In this document: positions 54,291 to 62,039 of the stretch, in pieces
Position numbering within the stretch: the first letter of the stretch is position 1
How the letters are laid out: each line of letters begins with the position of its first letter
Assembly: GCF_000661955.1 (NCBI RefSeq)
Contig: NZ_CP007597.1
Coordinates: forward strand, 1,605,605 to 1,669,604
Direction: 5' to 3'
Length of the DNA stretch: 64,000 nucleotides
DNA from: Stenotrophomonas rhizophila
GTDB lineage: Bacteria; Pseudomonadota; Gammaproteobacteria; Xanthomonadales; Xanthomonadaceae
The notes under the pieces: generated by a model
What the model saw: only the letters and a program-made list of their open reading frames with translations
Told to the model about the DNA's origin: nothing
Databases searched by the model: none
Translations under genes and position numbers: made by a program

Positions 54291-55634
54291 GTGCAATCGA
54301 TGTCGCGCCCGAAGCGGGGGTTGAGCCTGGTGTTGCTGCTGGTTGGCAGCCTGTTGTTGAGTGCCTGCCGGAAAGAGCCGGAAGGGGTGACGGTACGATT
54401 CTGGGCGATGGGCCGCGAGGCCGAAGTGGTCACCGGCCTGATCAAGGAGTTCGAGGCGGAAAACCCCGGCATCCACGTCGATGTGCAGAACATTCCGTGG
54501 ACGGCCGCGCACGAAAAGCTGCTGACTGCATTCGCCGCCGACGGTCTGCCCGATGTGTGCCAGCTGGGCAACACCTGGATCCCCGAGTTCGCCGAACTCA
54601 ACACCCTGGTGCCGCTGCAGCCTTACGTGGCGCAGTCCAAGGTGGTGGACCCGGCCGACTACTTCCAGGGCATCTGGGACACCAACGTGGTGCATGACGA
54701 GCTGGTCGGCGTGCCGTGGTACGTGGACACGCGCCTTCTGTACTACCGCAAGGACCTGCTGGCCCAGGCCGGCTACGACCACCCCCCGCGCACCTGGGCG
54801 GAGTGGAACGAGATGATGGCCGCCATCAAGAAGATGCAGGGCCCCAAGCGCTACGCGGTGCTGATGCCGATCAACGAATTCGAGCAGCAGCTGTCGTTCG
54901 CGTTGCAGCAGCCCGACCCGCTGCTGCGCGATGCCGATACCCGCGGCAACTTCAGCAGCCCCGGCTTCCGCAAGACCCTGGGCTTCTACGAAAACATGTT
55001 CGCCCAGGACTGGGCGCCGCGCATGTCCGAAACCCAGATCTCCAACGTGTGGGATGAGTTCTTCCGCGGCTTCAACGTGTTCTACCTGTCCGGCCCGTGG
55101 AACATCCGTGAGTTCAAGAAGCTGCAGCCCAAGGAACTGGAAGGCAAGTGGGGCACCGCCGCACTGCCGGGCCCGGACGGTCCGGGCGCCGGTATCGCCG
55201 GTGGCACCAGCCTGGTGATCTTCCGTTCCTCGCAGCAGAAGGAAGCGTCGTGGAAGCTGATCGAGTTCCTGTCGCGCCCGGCGATCCAGGAGCGCTTCCA
55301 TTCCATCATCGGCGACCTGCCGCCGCGGCGCAGCACCTGGGAATATCCCTCGCTGGCCAACGACCCGCTGGCGCAGCCGTTCCGCGACCAGCTGGAACGC
55401 GTCAAGCCCACGCCCAAGGTGCTGGAGTGGGAACGTATCGTGCAGGAAATGCGGATCATCACCGAACAGGTGGTGCGTGGTGGCCTTGATCAGGATGTGG
55501 CAGTGAAGGAACTGGACAAGCGCGTGGACAAGGTCCTCGCCAAGCGCCGTTGGATGCATGAGCGCGATGCACAGGAAAAGGCCGCCGGTTCGGGCGTGCA
55601 TTCCAGTGCGGTGGCCACGGGAGCGGCGCAATGA
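54291..55634 (+). CDS. ABC sugar-binding lipoprotein (CUT1 type)
   Basis: A 447-residue substrate-binding protein of a sugar ABC importer. Lipobox LLSACRKE follows the signal region. The mature part starts VTVRFWAMGREAEVVTGLIK and shows DGLPDVCQLGNTWIPEFAEL, with DLPPRRS near the C-terminus. GTG 54291 was chosen since AGGGG lies ten bases upstream; ATG 54300 is also possible. Its stop overlaps the first permease gene by four bases. Confidence 0.9.
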   Translation: MQSMSRPKRGLSLVLLLVGSLLLSACRKEPEGVTVRFWAMGREAEVVTGLIKEFEAENPGIHVDVQNIPWTAAHEKLLTAFAADGLPDVCQLGNTWIPEFAELNTLVPLQPYVAQSKVVDPADYFQGIWDTNVVHDELVGVPWYVDTRLLYYRKDLLAQAGYDHPPRTWAEWNEMMAAIKKMQGPKRYAVLMPINEFEQQLSFALQQPDPLLRDADTRGNFSSPGFRKTLGFYENMFAQDWAPRMSETQISNVWDEFFRGFNVFYLSGPWNIREFKKLQPKELEGKWGTAALPGPDGPGAGIAGGTSLVIFRSSQQKEASWKLIEFLSRPAIQERFHSIIGDLPPRRSTWEYPSLANDPLAQPFRDQLERVKPTPKVLEWERIVQEMRIITEQVVRGGLDQDVAVKELDKRVDKVLAKRRWMHERDAQEKAAGSGVHSSAVATGAAQ

Positions 55635-56512
55635 AGCAGCGTTCGCTTGCCGGCTGGCTGTTCGCCGGCCCGGCCATCCTGGTGATCGGTGTGTTCTTCG
55701 GCCTGCCGGTGTTCTCGGCGCTGGCCCTGAGCATCACCGATTTCGATCTGTACGCCCTGGCCGACGGCGGCAACCTGCGCTTTGTCGGGCTGGGCAACTA
55801 CATCGACCTGCTGCAGACCCCGATGTTCTGGAAGTCGCTGTGGAACACCACCTACTTCGTGATCGTCGGCGTGCCGATGTCGATCGGCGTATCGCTGGGT
55901 GCGGCGATCCTGCTCAACGCCCCGGCGGCGCGTTTCAAGGCGCTGTTCCGTACCGCATTGTTCGCCCCGGTAGTCACCACCCTGGTGGCGGTGGCGGTGA
56001 TCTGGCGTTACCTGTTCCACACCAGCTACGGCCTGGTGAACTACGGTCTGGGCCACATCGGGATCAACCCGATCGACTGGCTGGGCGATCCCAACTGGGC
56101 CATGCCGACCATCATGCTGTTCGCGGTGTGGAAGAACTTCGGCTACAACATGGTGATCTTCCTGGCCGGCCTGCAGGCGATCCCGCATGACCTGTACGAG
56201 GCCGCGCGCATCGACGGCGCCTCGCGCTGGAAGCAGTTCCTGCACATCACCCTGCCGATGCTCGGCCCGGTGCTGCTGGTGGTGGGCGTGATTACCGTGT
56301 CCGGCTACTTCCAGCTGTTCGCCGAACCCTACGTGATGACCCGTGGCGACCCACTGCAGAGCACCGTCAGCGTGCTGTACTTCATGTTCGAAGAAGGCTT
56401 CAAGTGGTGGAACCTGGGCCGCGCCTCCGCGGTGGCGTTCCTGCTGTTCCTGATCATCCTGGCGGTAACCAGCGTCATGCTGCGTTTCGGCCGCAAGAGG
56501 CAGTTGGTATGA
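55631..56512 (+). CDS. ABC sugar permease (first)
   Basis: A 293-residue inner-membrane permease of the MalF type. The EAA loop DLYEAARIDGASRWKQFLHI is near residue 190. Six helices are visible. ATG 55631 overlaps the binding-protein stop (ATGA), and its own stop overlaps the next permease. Confidence 0.92.
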   Translation: MKQRSLAGWLFAGPAILVIGVFFGLPVFSALALSITDFDLYALADGGNLRFVGLGNYIDLLQTPMFWKSLWNTTYFVIVGVPMSIGVSLGAAILLNAPAARFKALFRTALFAPVVTTLVAVAVIWRYLFHTSYGLVNYGLGHIGINPIDWLGDPNWAMPTIMLFAVWKNFGYNMVIFLAGLQAIPHDLYEAARIDGASRWKQFLHITLPMLGPVLLVVGVITVSGYFQLFAEPYVMTRGDPLQSTVSVLYFMFEEGFKWWNLGRASAVAFLLFLIILAVTSVMLRFGRKRQLV

Positions 56513-57345
56513 GTCGTGAAATCGGCCAGTCGCGCTGGCATGCATGGTGGGTCAACGGTGGCTTGACGGTACTGGCGCTGGTCAGCCTGGCGCCGCTGCT
56601 GTGGATGCTGTCGGTGTCGTTCATGCCCACCGGCGAGGCGGCGCATTTCCCGCCGCCGCTGCTGCCGTCCTCGGTGACCACCGCGAACTACCACGAGCTG
56701 TTCGCGCGCACCGGCATGGGCAACAACTTCGTCAACAGCCTGGGCGTGTCGCTGGCGATCACGCTGGGGTCGCTGCTGCTCAACACCATGGCCGGCTATG
56801 CGTTCGCCAAGCTGCGTTTCGCCGGCCGCGAGCGCATCTTCCAGGTGCTGCTGGCCGCGCTGGTGATCCCGGCGCAGGTGGCCATGCTGCCGCTGTTCCT
56901 GCTGATGAAGCAGCTGGGCCTGGTCAACAGCTTCGGCGGGGTGATCGTGCCGGCGCTGGCCAGCGTGTTCGGCATCTTCCTGGTGCGCCAGTACGCGCGC
57001 TCGATTCCCGATGAGCTGCTGGAAGCGGCGCGCATCGACGGGGCAGGGGAGATGCGGATCTTCTTCCAGATCGTGCTGCCGATGCTCAAGCCGGTTCTGG
57101 TCACCCTGTCGATCTTCACCTTCATGGGCGCGTGGAACGATTTCATGTGGCCGTTGATCGTGTTGACCGACCAGGAGCACTACACTTTGCCGGTCGCCCT
57201 GGCCACCCTGTCGCGCGAACACATCATGGACGTGGAAATGATGATGGCCGGCGCGGTGGTCACGGTGGTTCCGGTGCTGCTGCTGTTCCTGGCATTGCAG
57301 CGTTACTACATCCAAGGTCTGCTGCTGGGGAGTGTCAAAGGGTGA
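56509..57345 (+). CDS. ABC sugar permease (second)
   Basis: A 278-residue permease of the MalG type, with EAA loop ELLEAARIDGAGEMRIFFQI near residue 172 and six helices. ATG 56509 overlaps the previous stop, and its stop overlaps the next gene (GTGA). No ATPase gene accompanies the two permeases here, so a shared MalK/UgpC-like ATPase from elsewhere is expected. Confidence 0.92.
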   Translation: MSREIGQSRWHAWWVNGGLTVLALVSLAPLLWMLSVSFMPTGEAAHFPPPLLPSSVTTANYHELFARTGMGNNFVNSLGVSLAITLGSLLLNTMAGYAFAKLRFAGRERIFQVLLAALVIPAQVAMLPLFLLMKQLGLVNSFGGVIVPALASVFGIFLVRQYARSIPDELLEAARIDGAGEMRIFFQIVLPMLKPVLVTLSIFTFMGAWNDFMWPLIVLTDQEHYTLPVALATLSREHIMDVEMMMAGAVVTVVPVLLLFLALQRYYIQGLLLGSVKG

Positions 57346-60300
57346 AACATGCCGTCGTCGCGGTGGGTCTGGGTCTTGGGCTGTTGTGGTCGCTGGCGGC
57401 CCCGGCCGCCGCGCCGGCCCCGTTGCCGGCACCGAAGGTGCTGGACAGTTTCGACGACATGACGCCCTGGAAGCTGGTCGTGTCCGACCAGGTCAGCGGC
57501 TCGCTGCGCAGCGTGGTCGGCAGTGGCGGCGGGCGCGCGCTGTGCGTGGACTACGACTTCCACGATGTGTCCGGTTACGTGGGCATCCGCCGCGAGCTGG
57601 GCATCGAGTACCCGGCCAACTACCAGTTCGGCCTGCAGCTGCGCGGCGACTCGCCGGCCAACGACCTGCAGTTCAAGCTGATCGACGCCAGCGGCGACAA
57701 CGTGTGGTGGGTCAACCGGCCCGGCTACACCTTCCCCAAGGCGTGGAGCACGGTGCAGTACCGCGCGCGCCAGATCGACAAGGCCTGGGGCCCGGGCAAG
57801 GACCCCACGCTGGCGCGCAGCGCCGCGGTCGAGTTCACCATTTACAGCAAGGTCGGCGGCAAAGGCACGGTCTGTTTTGACCGCCTCACCCTGCAGGGCC
57901 TGCCGCCGATGGATACCTCGGCACTGACGCCGTCGGTGATTGCCGATACCGCCACCGCACTGCAGAGCCGCATTGCCGATGGCAAGCCGGACACGGTGTG
58001 GATCAGCGGCGGCGTGGCCGACCAGACCATCAGCCTGGACCTGCACAAGGTGCGGGAGTTCGGCGGTGCGGTGATCCAGTGGCTGCCCGGCCTGGAGGCC
58101 ACGCGCTACGTGGTGCGTACCTCGCAGGACGGACGCAGCTGGAAGGAAGTGCGCGAAGTGGTGGGCGGCGGCGGCGACCGCGACTGGCTGGCACTGCCCG
58201 ATACCGAAGCGCGCTACCTGCGCTTCGACCTCAAGGGCGGCCCGAGCTGGCGCTACGGCATCCGTGACATCAGCCTGAAGCCGCTCGATTTTGCGGCCAC
58301 CCCCAACGATTTCGTGCGTTCGGTGGGCGCCGACCTGCCGCGTGGATCGGTGCCGCGCGGGTTCAGTGGCGAGCAGCCGTACTGGACCCTGCTGGGCCTG
58401 GACGGCGGCCGCGAACAGGCGTTGATCGGTGAGGACGGTGCGCTGGAAGTGGCCAAGGCCAGCTTCAGCGTGGAGCCGTTCGTGCAGGTGGACGGCAAGC
58501 AGCTGCTCAGCTGGGCCGACGTGGCCAGCAGCCAGTCGCTGCAGGACGATTACCTGCCCATCGCCAGCGTCGACTGGCGCCACGACAAGGCCGCGTTGAA
58601 GGTCACCGGGTTCGTGCAGGGCACCCCGGACAAGGCGCAGCTGGTGGGGCGCTACACGCTGCGCAACCCCGACAAAGTGGCCCACGACTACACCCTGGCG
58701 CTGGCCGTGCGGCCGTGGCAGGTGAACCCGCCCACGCAGTTCCTCAACACCGTCGGCGGCGTCAGCCGGATCGACAACCTGTCGGTGGAAGCCACCGACG
58801 TGGAGGTCAACGGCAGCCCGCGCCTGTACCCGGCGCAGGCCCCGGACAGCACGTTTGCCACCACCTTCGACGGCAAGCTGGACGTGGTCCACCTGGCCAG
58901 CGGCAAGCTGCCGGGCACCACCGAAGTGCGCGACCCGACCGGGCTGGCCAGCGGTGCGCTGCTGTACCGCTGGCGGCTGGAGCCGGGCCAGAGCCGCGAG
59001 GTGGCCATCGTGCTGCCGCAGACCGGCAGCTGGACCATGCCCAAGGACTTCGATGCGGCCAAGGCCCAGCAGGCCGTGGCCTCGATGTGGCGGACCAAGC
59101 TGGACCAGGTGACCTTGCAGGTGCCCGCCGCCGGCAAGCCGCTTGCCGACACCCTGCGTACCGCGCTGGCACACATGTTGATCTCGCGGATCGGGCCGAG
59201 CATCCAGCCGGGCACGCGCTCGTACTCGCGCAGCTGGATCCGCGACGGCGCGATGATTTCCGAAGGCCTGCTGCGCATGGGCCGCAGCGACGCGGTGCGC
59301 GAGTACGTCACCTGGTATGCCCCGCACCAGTTCGACAATGGCAAGGTGCCGTGCTGCGTCGATCCGCGCGGCAGCGACCCGGTGCCGGAAAACGACAGCC
59401 ACGGCGAGTTGATCTTCAACATCGCCGAGTACTGGCGCTACACCGGTGACAGCACCTTCCTGGAGGTGATGTGGCCGCACGTGCAGGGCGCCTACAGCTA
59501 CATGGAGCAGCTGCGCCTGAGCGAGCGCACCGAGGAGAACCGCGCGCGCAACCCGGCCTTCTACGGGATGATGCCGGTGTCGATCAGCCACGAAGGTTAT
59601 TCGGCCAAGCCGATGCATTCGTACTGGGACAACTTCTGGGCGCTGCGCGGCTACAAGGACGCGGCCACCATCGCCAGCACGCTGGGCAAGGTGGACGCCA
59701 TGCAGATCAGCGCGTCGCGCGACCAGTTCCGTGACGACCTGCAGGCCTCGCTGCTGGCCGCCGTGGCCCTGCACAAGATCGACTACCTGCCCGGCGCGGC
59801 CGAGCTGGGCGACTTCGACGCCACCTCCACCACCATCGCGCTGGCCCCGGGCGGCGAGCAGGGCCGTCTGCCGCAGCCGTACCTGGACAACACGTTCGAG
59901 CGTTACTGGAAGCAGTTCGAGGAACGCCGCGACGGCAAGCGCGAGTGGAAGGACTACACCCCGTACGAGTGGCGCAACGTGGCCGCGTTCGTGCGCCTGG
60001 GCTGGCGCGACCGCGCCTGGCAGGCCACCGAGTTCTTCTTCAAGGACCGTGCCCCGCAGGCCTGGAACCAATGGGCCGAAGTGGTCTCGCACACGCCGCG
60101 CAAGCCGTTCTTCGTCGGTGACCTGCCGCATGCCTGGGTTGCCTCGGACTTCGTGCGCTCGGCGCTGGACATGTTTGCCTACAGCCGCGACGTCGACGAC
60201 AGCCTGGTGCTGGCCGCCGGCGTGCCGACGCGGTGGCTGGAAGGGAAGGGCGTGGCGATCAAGGGCCTGCGCACCCCGAACGGCCAGCTGAGCTACGCGC

Positions 60301-60527
60301 TCAGCCGCAGCGACAAGCAGCTGGTGCTGGACCTGTCGGCCGGGCTCGTGCCGCCGCAGGGCGGGGTGGTCCTGCCGTGGCCCTACAGTGGCGAACCCGG
60401 TAACACCACCGTCAACGGCGAACCGGCGCAGTGGGTGAACGGCGAGCTGCGCATCACCCAGGTGCCGGCGCGGGTCGAGATCGACGTGCCGTCGTCGGTG
60501 CGCCGCGCCGAGCGGAAGGCACAGTGA
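57342..60527 (+). CDS. Large secreted glycosidase-like protein of unassigned family
   Basis: A 1061-residue protein. The signal peptide is near GLLWSLAAPAAA. Residues 30-175 look like a jelly-roll carbohydrate-binding module (LDSFDDMTPWKLVVSDQVSG). Residues 190-330 look discoidin-like (TVWISGGVADQTISLDLHKV, YLRFDLKGGPSWRYG). The C-terminal 450 residues have the periodicity of an (alpha/alpha)6 barrel, with SYSRSWIRDGAMISEGLLRM near 626 and HSYWDNFWALRGYKDA near 760. These motifs resemble amylo-alpha-glucosidase and GH94-like barrels, but I cannot assign a family. The start is GTG 57342. Confidence 0.75.
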   Translation: MKHAVVAVGLGLGLLWSLAAPAAAPAPLPAPKVLDSFDDMTPWKLVVSDQVSGSLRSVVGSGGGRALCVDYDFHDVSGYVGIRRELGIEYPANYQFGLQLRGDSPANDLQFKLIDASGDNVWWVNRPGYTFPKAWSTVQYRARQIDKAWGPGKDPTLARSAAVEFTIYSKVGGKGTVCFDRLTLQGLPPMDTSALTPSVIADTATALQSRIADGKPDTVWISGGVADQTISLDLHKVREFGGAVIQWLPGLEATRYVVRTSQDGRSWKEVREVVGGGGDRDWLALPDTEARYLRFDLKGGPSWRYGIRDISLKPLDFAATPNDFVRSVGADLPRGSVPRGFSGEQPYWTLLGLDGGREQALIGEDGALEVAKASFSVEPFVQVDGKQLLSWADVASSQSLQDDYLPIASVDWRHDKAALKVTGFVQGTPDKAQLVGRYTLRNPDKVAHDYTLALAVRPWQVNPPTQFLNTVGGVSRIDNLSVEATDVEVNGSPRLYPAQAPDSTFATTFDGKLDVVHLASGKLPGTTEVRDPTGLASGALLYRWRLEPGQSREVAIVLPQTGSWTMPKDFDAAKAQQAVASMWRTKLDQVTLQVPAAGKPLADTLRTALAHMLISRIGPSIQPGTRSYSRSWIRDGAMISEGLLRMGRSDAVREYVTWYAPHQFDNGKVPCCVDPRGSDPVPENDSHGELIFNIAEYWRYTGDSTFLEVMWPHVQGAYSYMEQLRLSERTEENRARNPAFYGMMPVSISHEGYSAKPMHSYWDNFWALRGYKDAATIASTLGKVDAMQISASRDQFRDDLQASLLAAVALHKIDYLPGAAELGDFDATSTTIALAPGGEQGRLPQPYLDNTFERYWKQFEERRDGKREWKDYTPYEWRNVAAFVRLGWRDRAWQATEFFFKDRAPQAWNQWAEVVSHTPRKPFFVGDLPHAWVASDFVRSALDMFAYSRDVDDSLVLAAGVPTRWLEGKGVAIKGLRTPNGQLSYALSRSDKQLVLDLSAGLVPPQGGVVLPWPYSGEPGNTTVNGEPAQWVNGELRITQVPARVEIDVPSSVRRAERKAQ

Positions 60528-61447
60528 TGGACATGCATCCTTATCGCGCGTGGCTTCGCCGTGGCATGGCCGGGCTGCTGGCATCGGCGGCCTTGCTGGC
60601 CGGTGTCGCCCTGGCTGCCGAACCCGTCGCCGTCACCCCGGCACCCGCGCCGTCGGCCAGTGCTGCGCCGGGCATGAGCATGGTCACCTTCAACCTGCAC
60701 CACGACCGCGAAGACTGGCCTGCGCGGCGCAAGGTGATCCTGCGCGAACTGCAGGCGCTGCGCCCCGATGCGATTGCCCTGCAGGAAGTGATCCAGAAGC
60801 CGCACGTGCGCAACCAGGCCGCGTGGTTGGCGCGCAAGCTCGGCTACGACTACCAGTTCGTCTCCACCGATCCGCCCGGCCGCTTCAAGCGGTATGGCAA
60901 TGCGCTGCTGACCCGGCGCCCGGTGCTGGCGCGCAATGACCACCTGCTGGCACCGCTGGCCGACTACCGCACGGTGGCGCACCTGCGCATCGATGTCGAC
61001 GGCCAGCCGGTCAACGTCTATGCCACGCATCTGAACGAGCGTTCCGATGACAGCGGCAGCCGCATCCGCGGCGAGCAGGTGGCCGACCTGTTGAAATTCA
61101 TTGCGACCACCTCGGGCACGGCGCCGGTGGTGATCGCCGGTGACTTCAACGCGCTGGTGGATGCGGGCGATCTGAGCGCGCTGCGCAACCACTACGGCGA
61201 CAGCTTCGGCAGCGTGCACGTCAACAATGAACTGGCCCAGGTGAGCACGCTCAACCGGCACTACTACGAAGCCCCGTCGCGCATCGACCACATTTTCTTC
61301 CAGCAGGACCGCCTGCTCGCGCGCGAGGCGCGGATCCTGTTCGACCAGCCTTACGCCGAAGGGCGCTGGGCGTCGGACCACTACGGTGTATGGACGCGCC
61401 TGCAGTTCGCGCCCAGCCCGGGCAGCCCGGCCGCCACCACGCCCTGA
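60527..61447 (+). CDS. Secreted endonuclease/exonuclease/phosphatase (EEP) fold protein
   Basis: A 306-residue protein with an N-terminal signal region and an EEP domain. MVTFNLHHD near residue 52, IALQEVIQKP near 83, VIAGDFNALVDAG near 203 and the terminal RWASDHYGVW hold the usual Asn, Glu, Asp-x-Asn and Asp-His residues. In this cluster it may remove phosphoglycerol-like substituents or phosphate esters from a glucan. Ordinary EEP members cut nucleic acid or phospholipid. ATG 60527 shares a base with the previous stop (TGATG). Confidence 0.8.
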   Translation: MDMHPYRAWLRRGMAGLLASAALLAGVALAAEPVAVTPAPAPSASAAPGMSMVTFNLHHDREDWPARRKVILRELQALRPDAIALQEVIQKPHVRNQAAWLARKLGYDYQFVSTDPPGRFKRYGNALLTRRPVLARNDHLLAPLADYRTVAHLRIDVDGQPVNVYATHLNERSDDSGSRIRGEQVADLLKFIATTSGTAPVVIAGDFNALVDAGDLSALRNHYGDSFGSVHVNNELAQVSTLNRHYYEAPSRIDHIFFQQDRLLAREARILFDQPYAEGRWASDHYGVWTRLQFAPSPGSPAATTP

Positions 61448-61454
61448 GTGCGAG

Positions 61455-61521
61455 GTAGAGCCACGCCGTGCGTGGCTGCCCCTTCGCTGCACATAGGTAC
61501 CCACCAACGGTGGGTACCTAC
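61455..61521. repeat. Two SMAG-type REPs in opposite orientation
   Basis: GTAGAGCCACGCCGTGCGTGGC starts at 61455. A second subtype, GGTACCCACCAACGGTGGGT and on to CTAC, lies at 61497-61521. The two stems differ in sequence, so this is a mixed pair. It separates convergent genes. Confidence 0.8.
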
Positions 61522-61528
61522 GGCTGCG

Positions 61529-61948
61529 CTACGGGAGGGTGTGCTCGCTGATCTTCTCCCACGTCTGGCCGTCGCGCGTGCGCCAGGTGCCGCCGGTGGC
61601 GCAGCACCCGCCGGCGCCGAACGCCATGCGCCCCAGCACCGCAACCACCGCGCCGTCTTCGTGGCGCAATGATTGCCGCTGGCAGTCGGTGAAAGACGGG
61701 TAGGGCGGGGGTGCCAGCACTTCGGTGAGGGCGACCGCCTGTTCGGGTCCGCGCGCCACCTGGAAGACCTTGCAGTCCTTCACCAGCAGTTCGACGTCCA
61801 CGTTCTGCAGCCGGCCCACGAACAGGTCTTCCGGCGCGGCATCGCGCACGGCGATGGCCGCATCACTGAGGGGCGCAGGGTCGGGCTGGCAGGCCGACAG
61901 GAGTATCAGCATCGCGGCGCATGGCGTGAGGCGAAGGCGTCGATTCAT
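61529..61948 (-). CDS. Small predicted lipoprotein of unknown function
   Basis: A 139-residue protein with lipobox LLSAC at residues 16-20. Five further Cys are visible, including a CC pair (GAGGCCATGG), near the C-terminus. DLFVGRLQNVDVELLVKDCKVFQVA is the main distinct stretch. I do not recognise a family. It follows the rne gene on the same strand after a hairpin. Confidence 0.7.
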   Translation of the reverse strand: MNRRLRLTPCAAMLILLSACQPDPAPLSDAAIAVRDAAPEDLFVGRLQNVDVELLVKDCKVFQVARGPEQAVALTEVLAPPPYPSFTDCQRQSLRHEDGAVVAVLGRMAFGAGGCCATGGTWRTRDGQTWEKISEHTLP

Positions 61949-61985
61949 GCGCCGAGCATGCCACAGCCTACCGGCGGCCCAAACG

Positions 61986-62013
61986 CAGACAGCGGCCCGA
62001 AGGCCGCTGTCTG
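61986..62013 (-). terminator. Hairpin after the RNase E gene
   Basis: A perfect 12-bp stem (61986-61997 with 62002-62013, arm CAGACAGCGGCC) with a CGAA loop. On the minus strand only a short GTTT follows, so it is a weak terminator by sequence. It lies 26 bases after the rne stop. Confidence 0.55.
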
Positions 62014-62039
62014 TTTGCTACGTTCCCACTGGCGCGGGA

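Noticed and set aside
49238..54604. A 1788-codon open frame on the minus strand
   Set aside because: It lies antisense to the TonB receptor and GH144-type genes. Its composition is Val/Gly/His/Arg-rich without domains, as expected for antisense frames in high-GC DNA.
57306..60584. A 1092-codon open frame on the minus strand
   Set aside because: Antisense to the secreted glycosidase-like gene, which has a signal peptide, coupled start and aromatic-rich barrel motifs.
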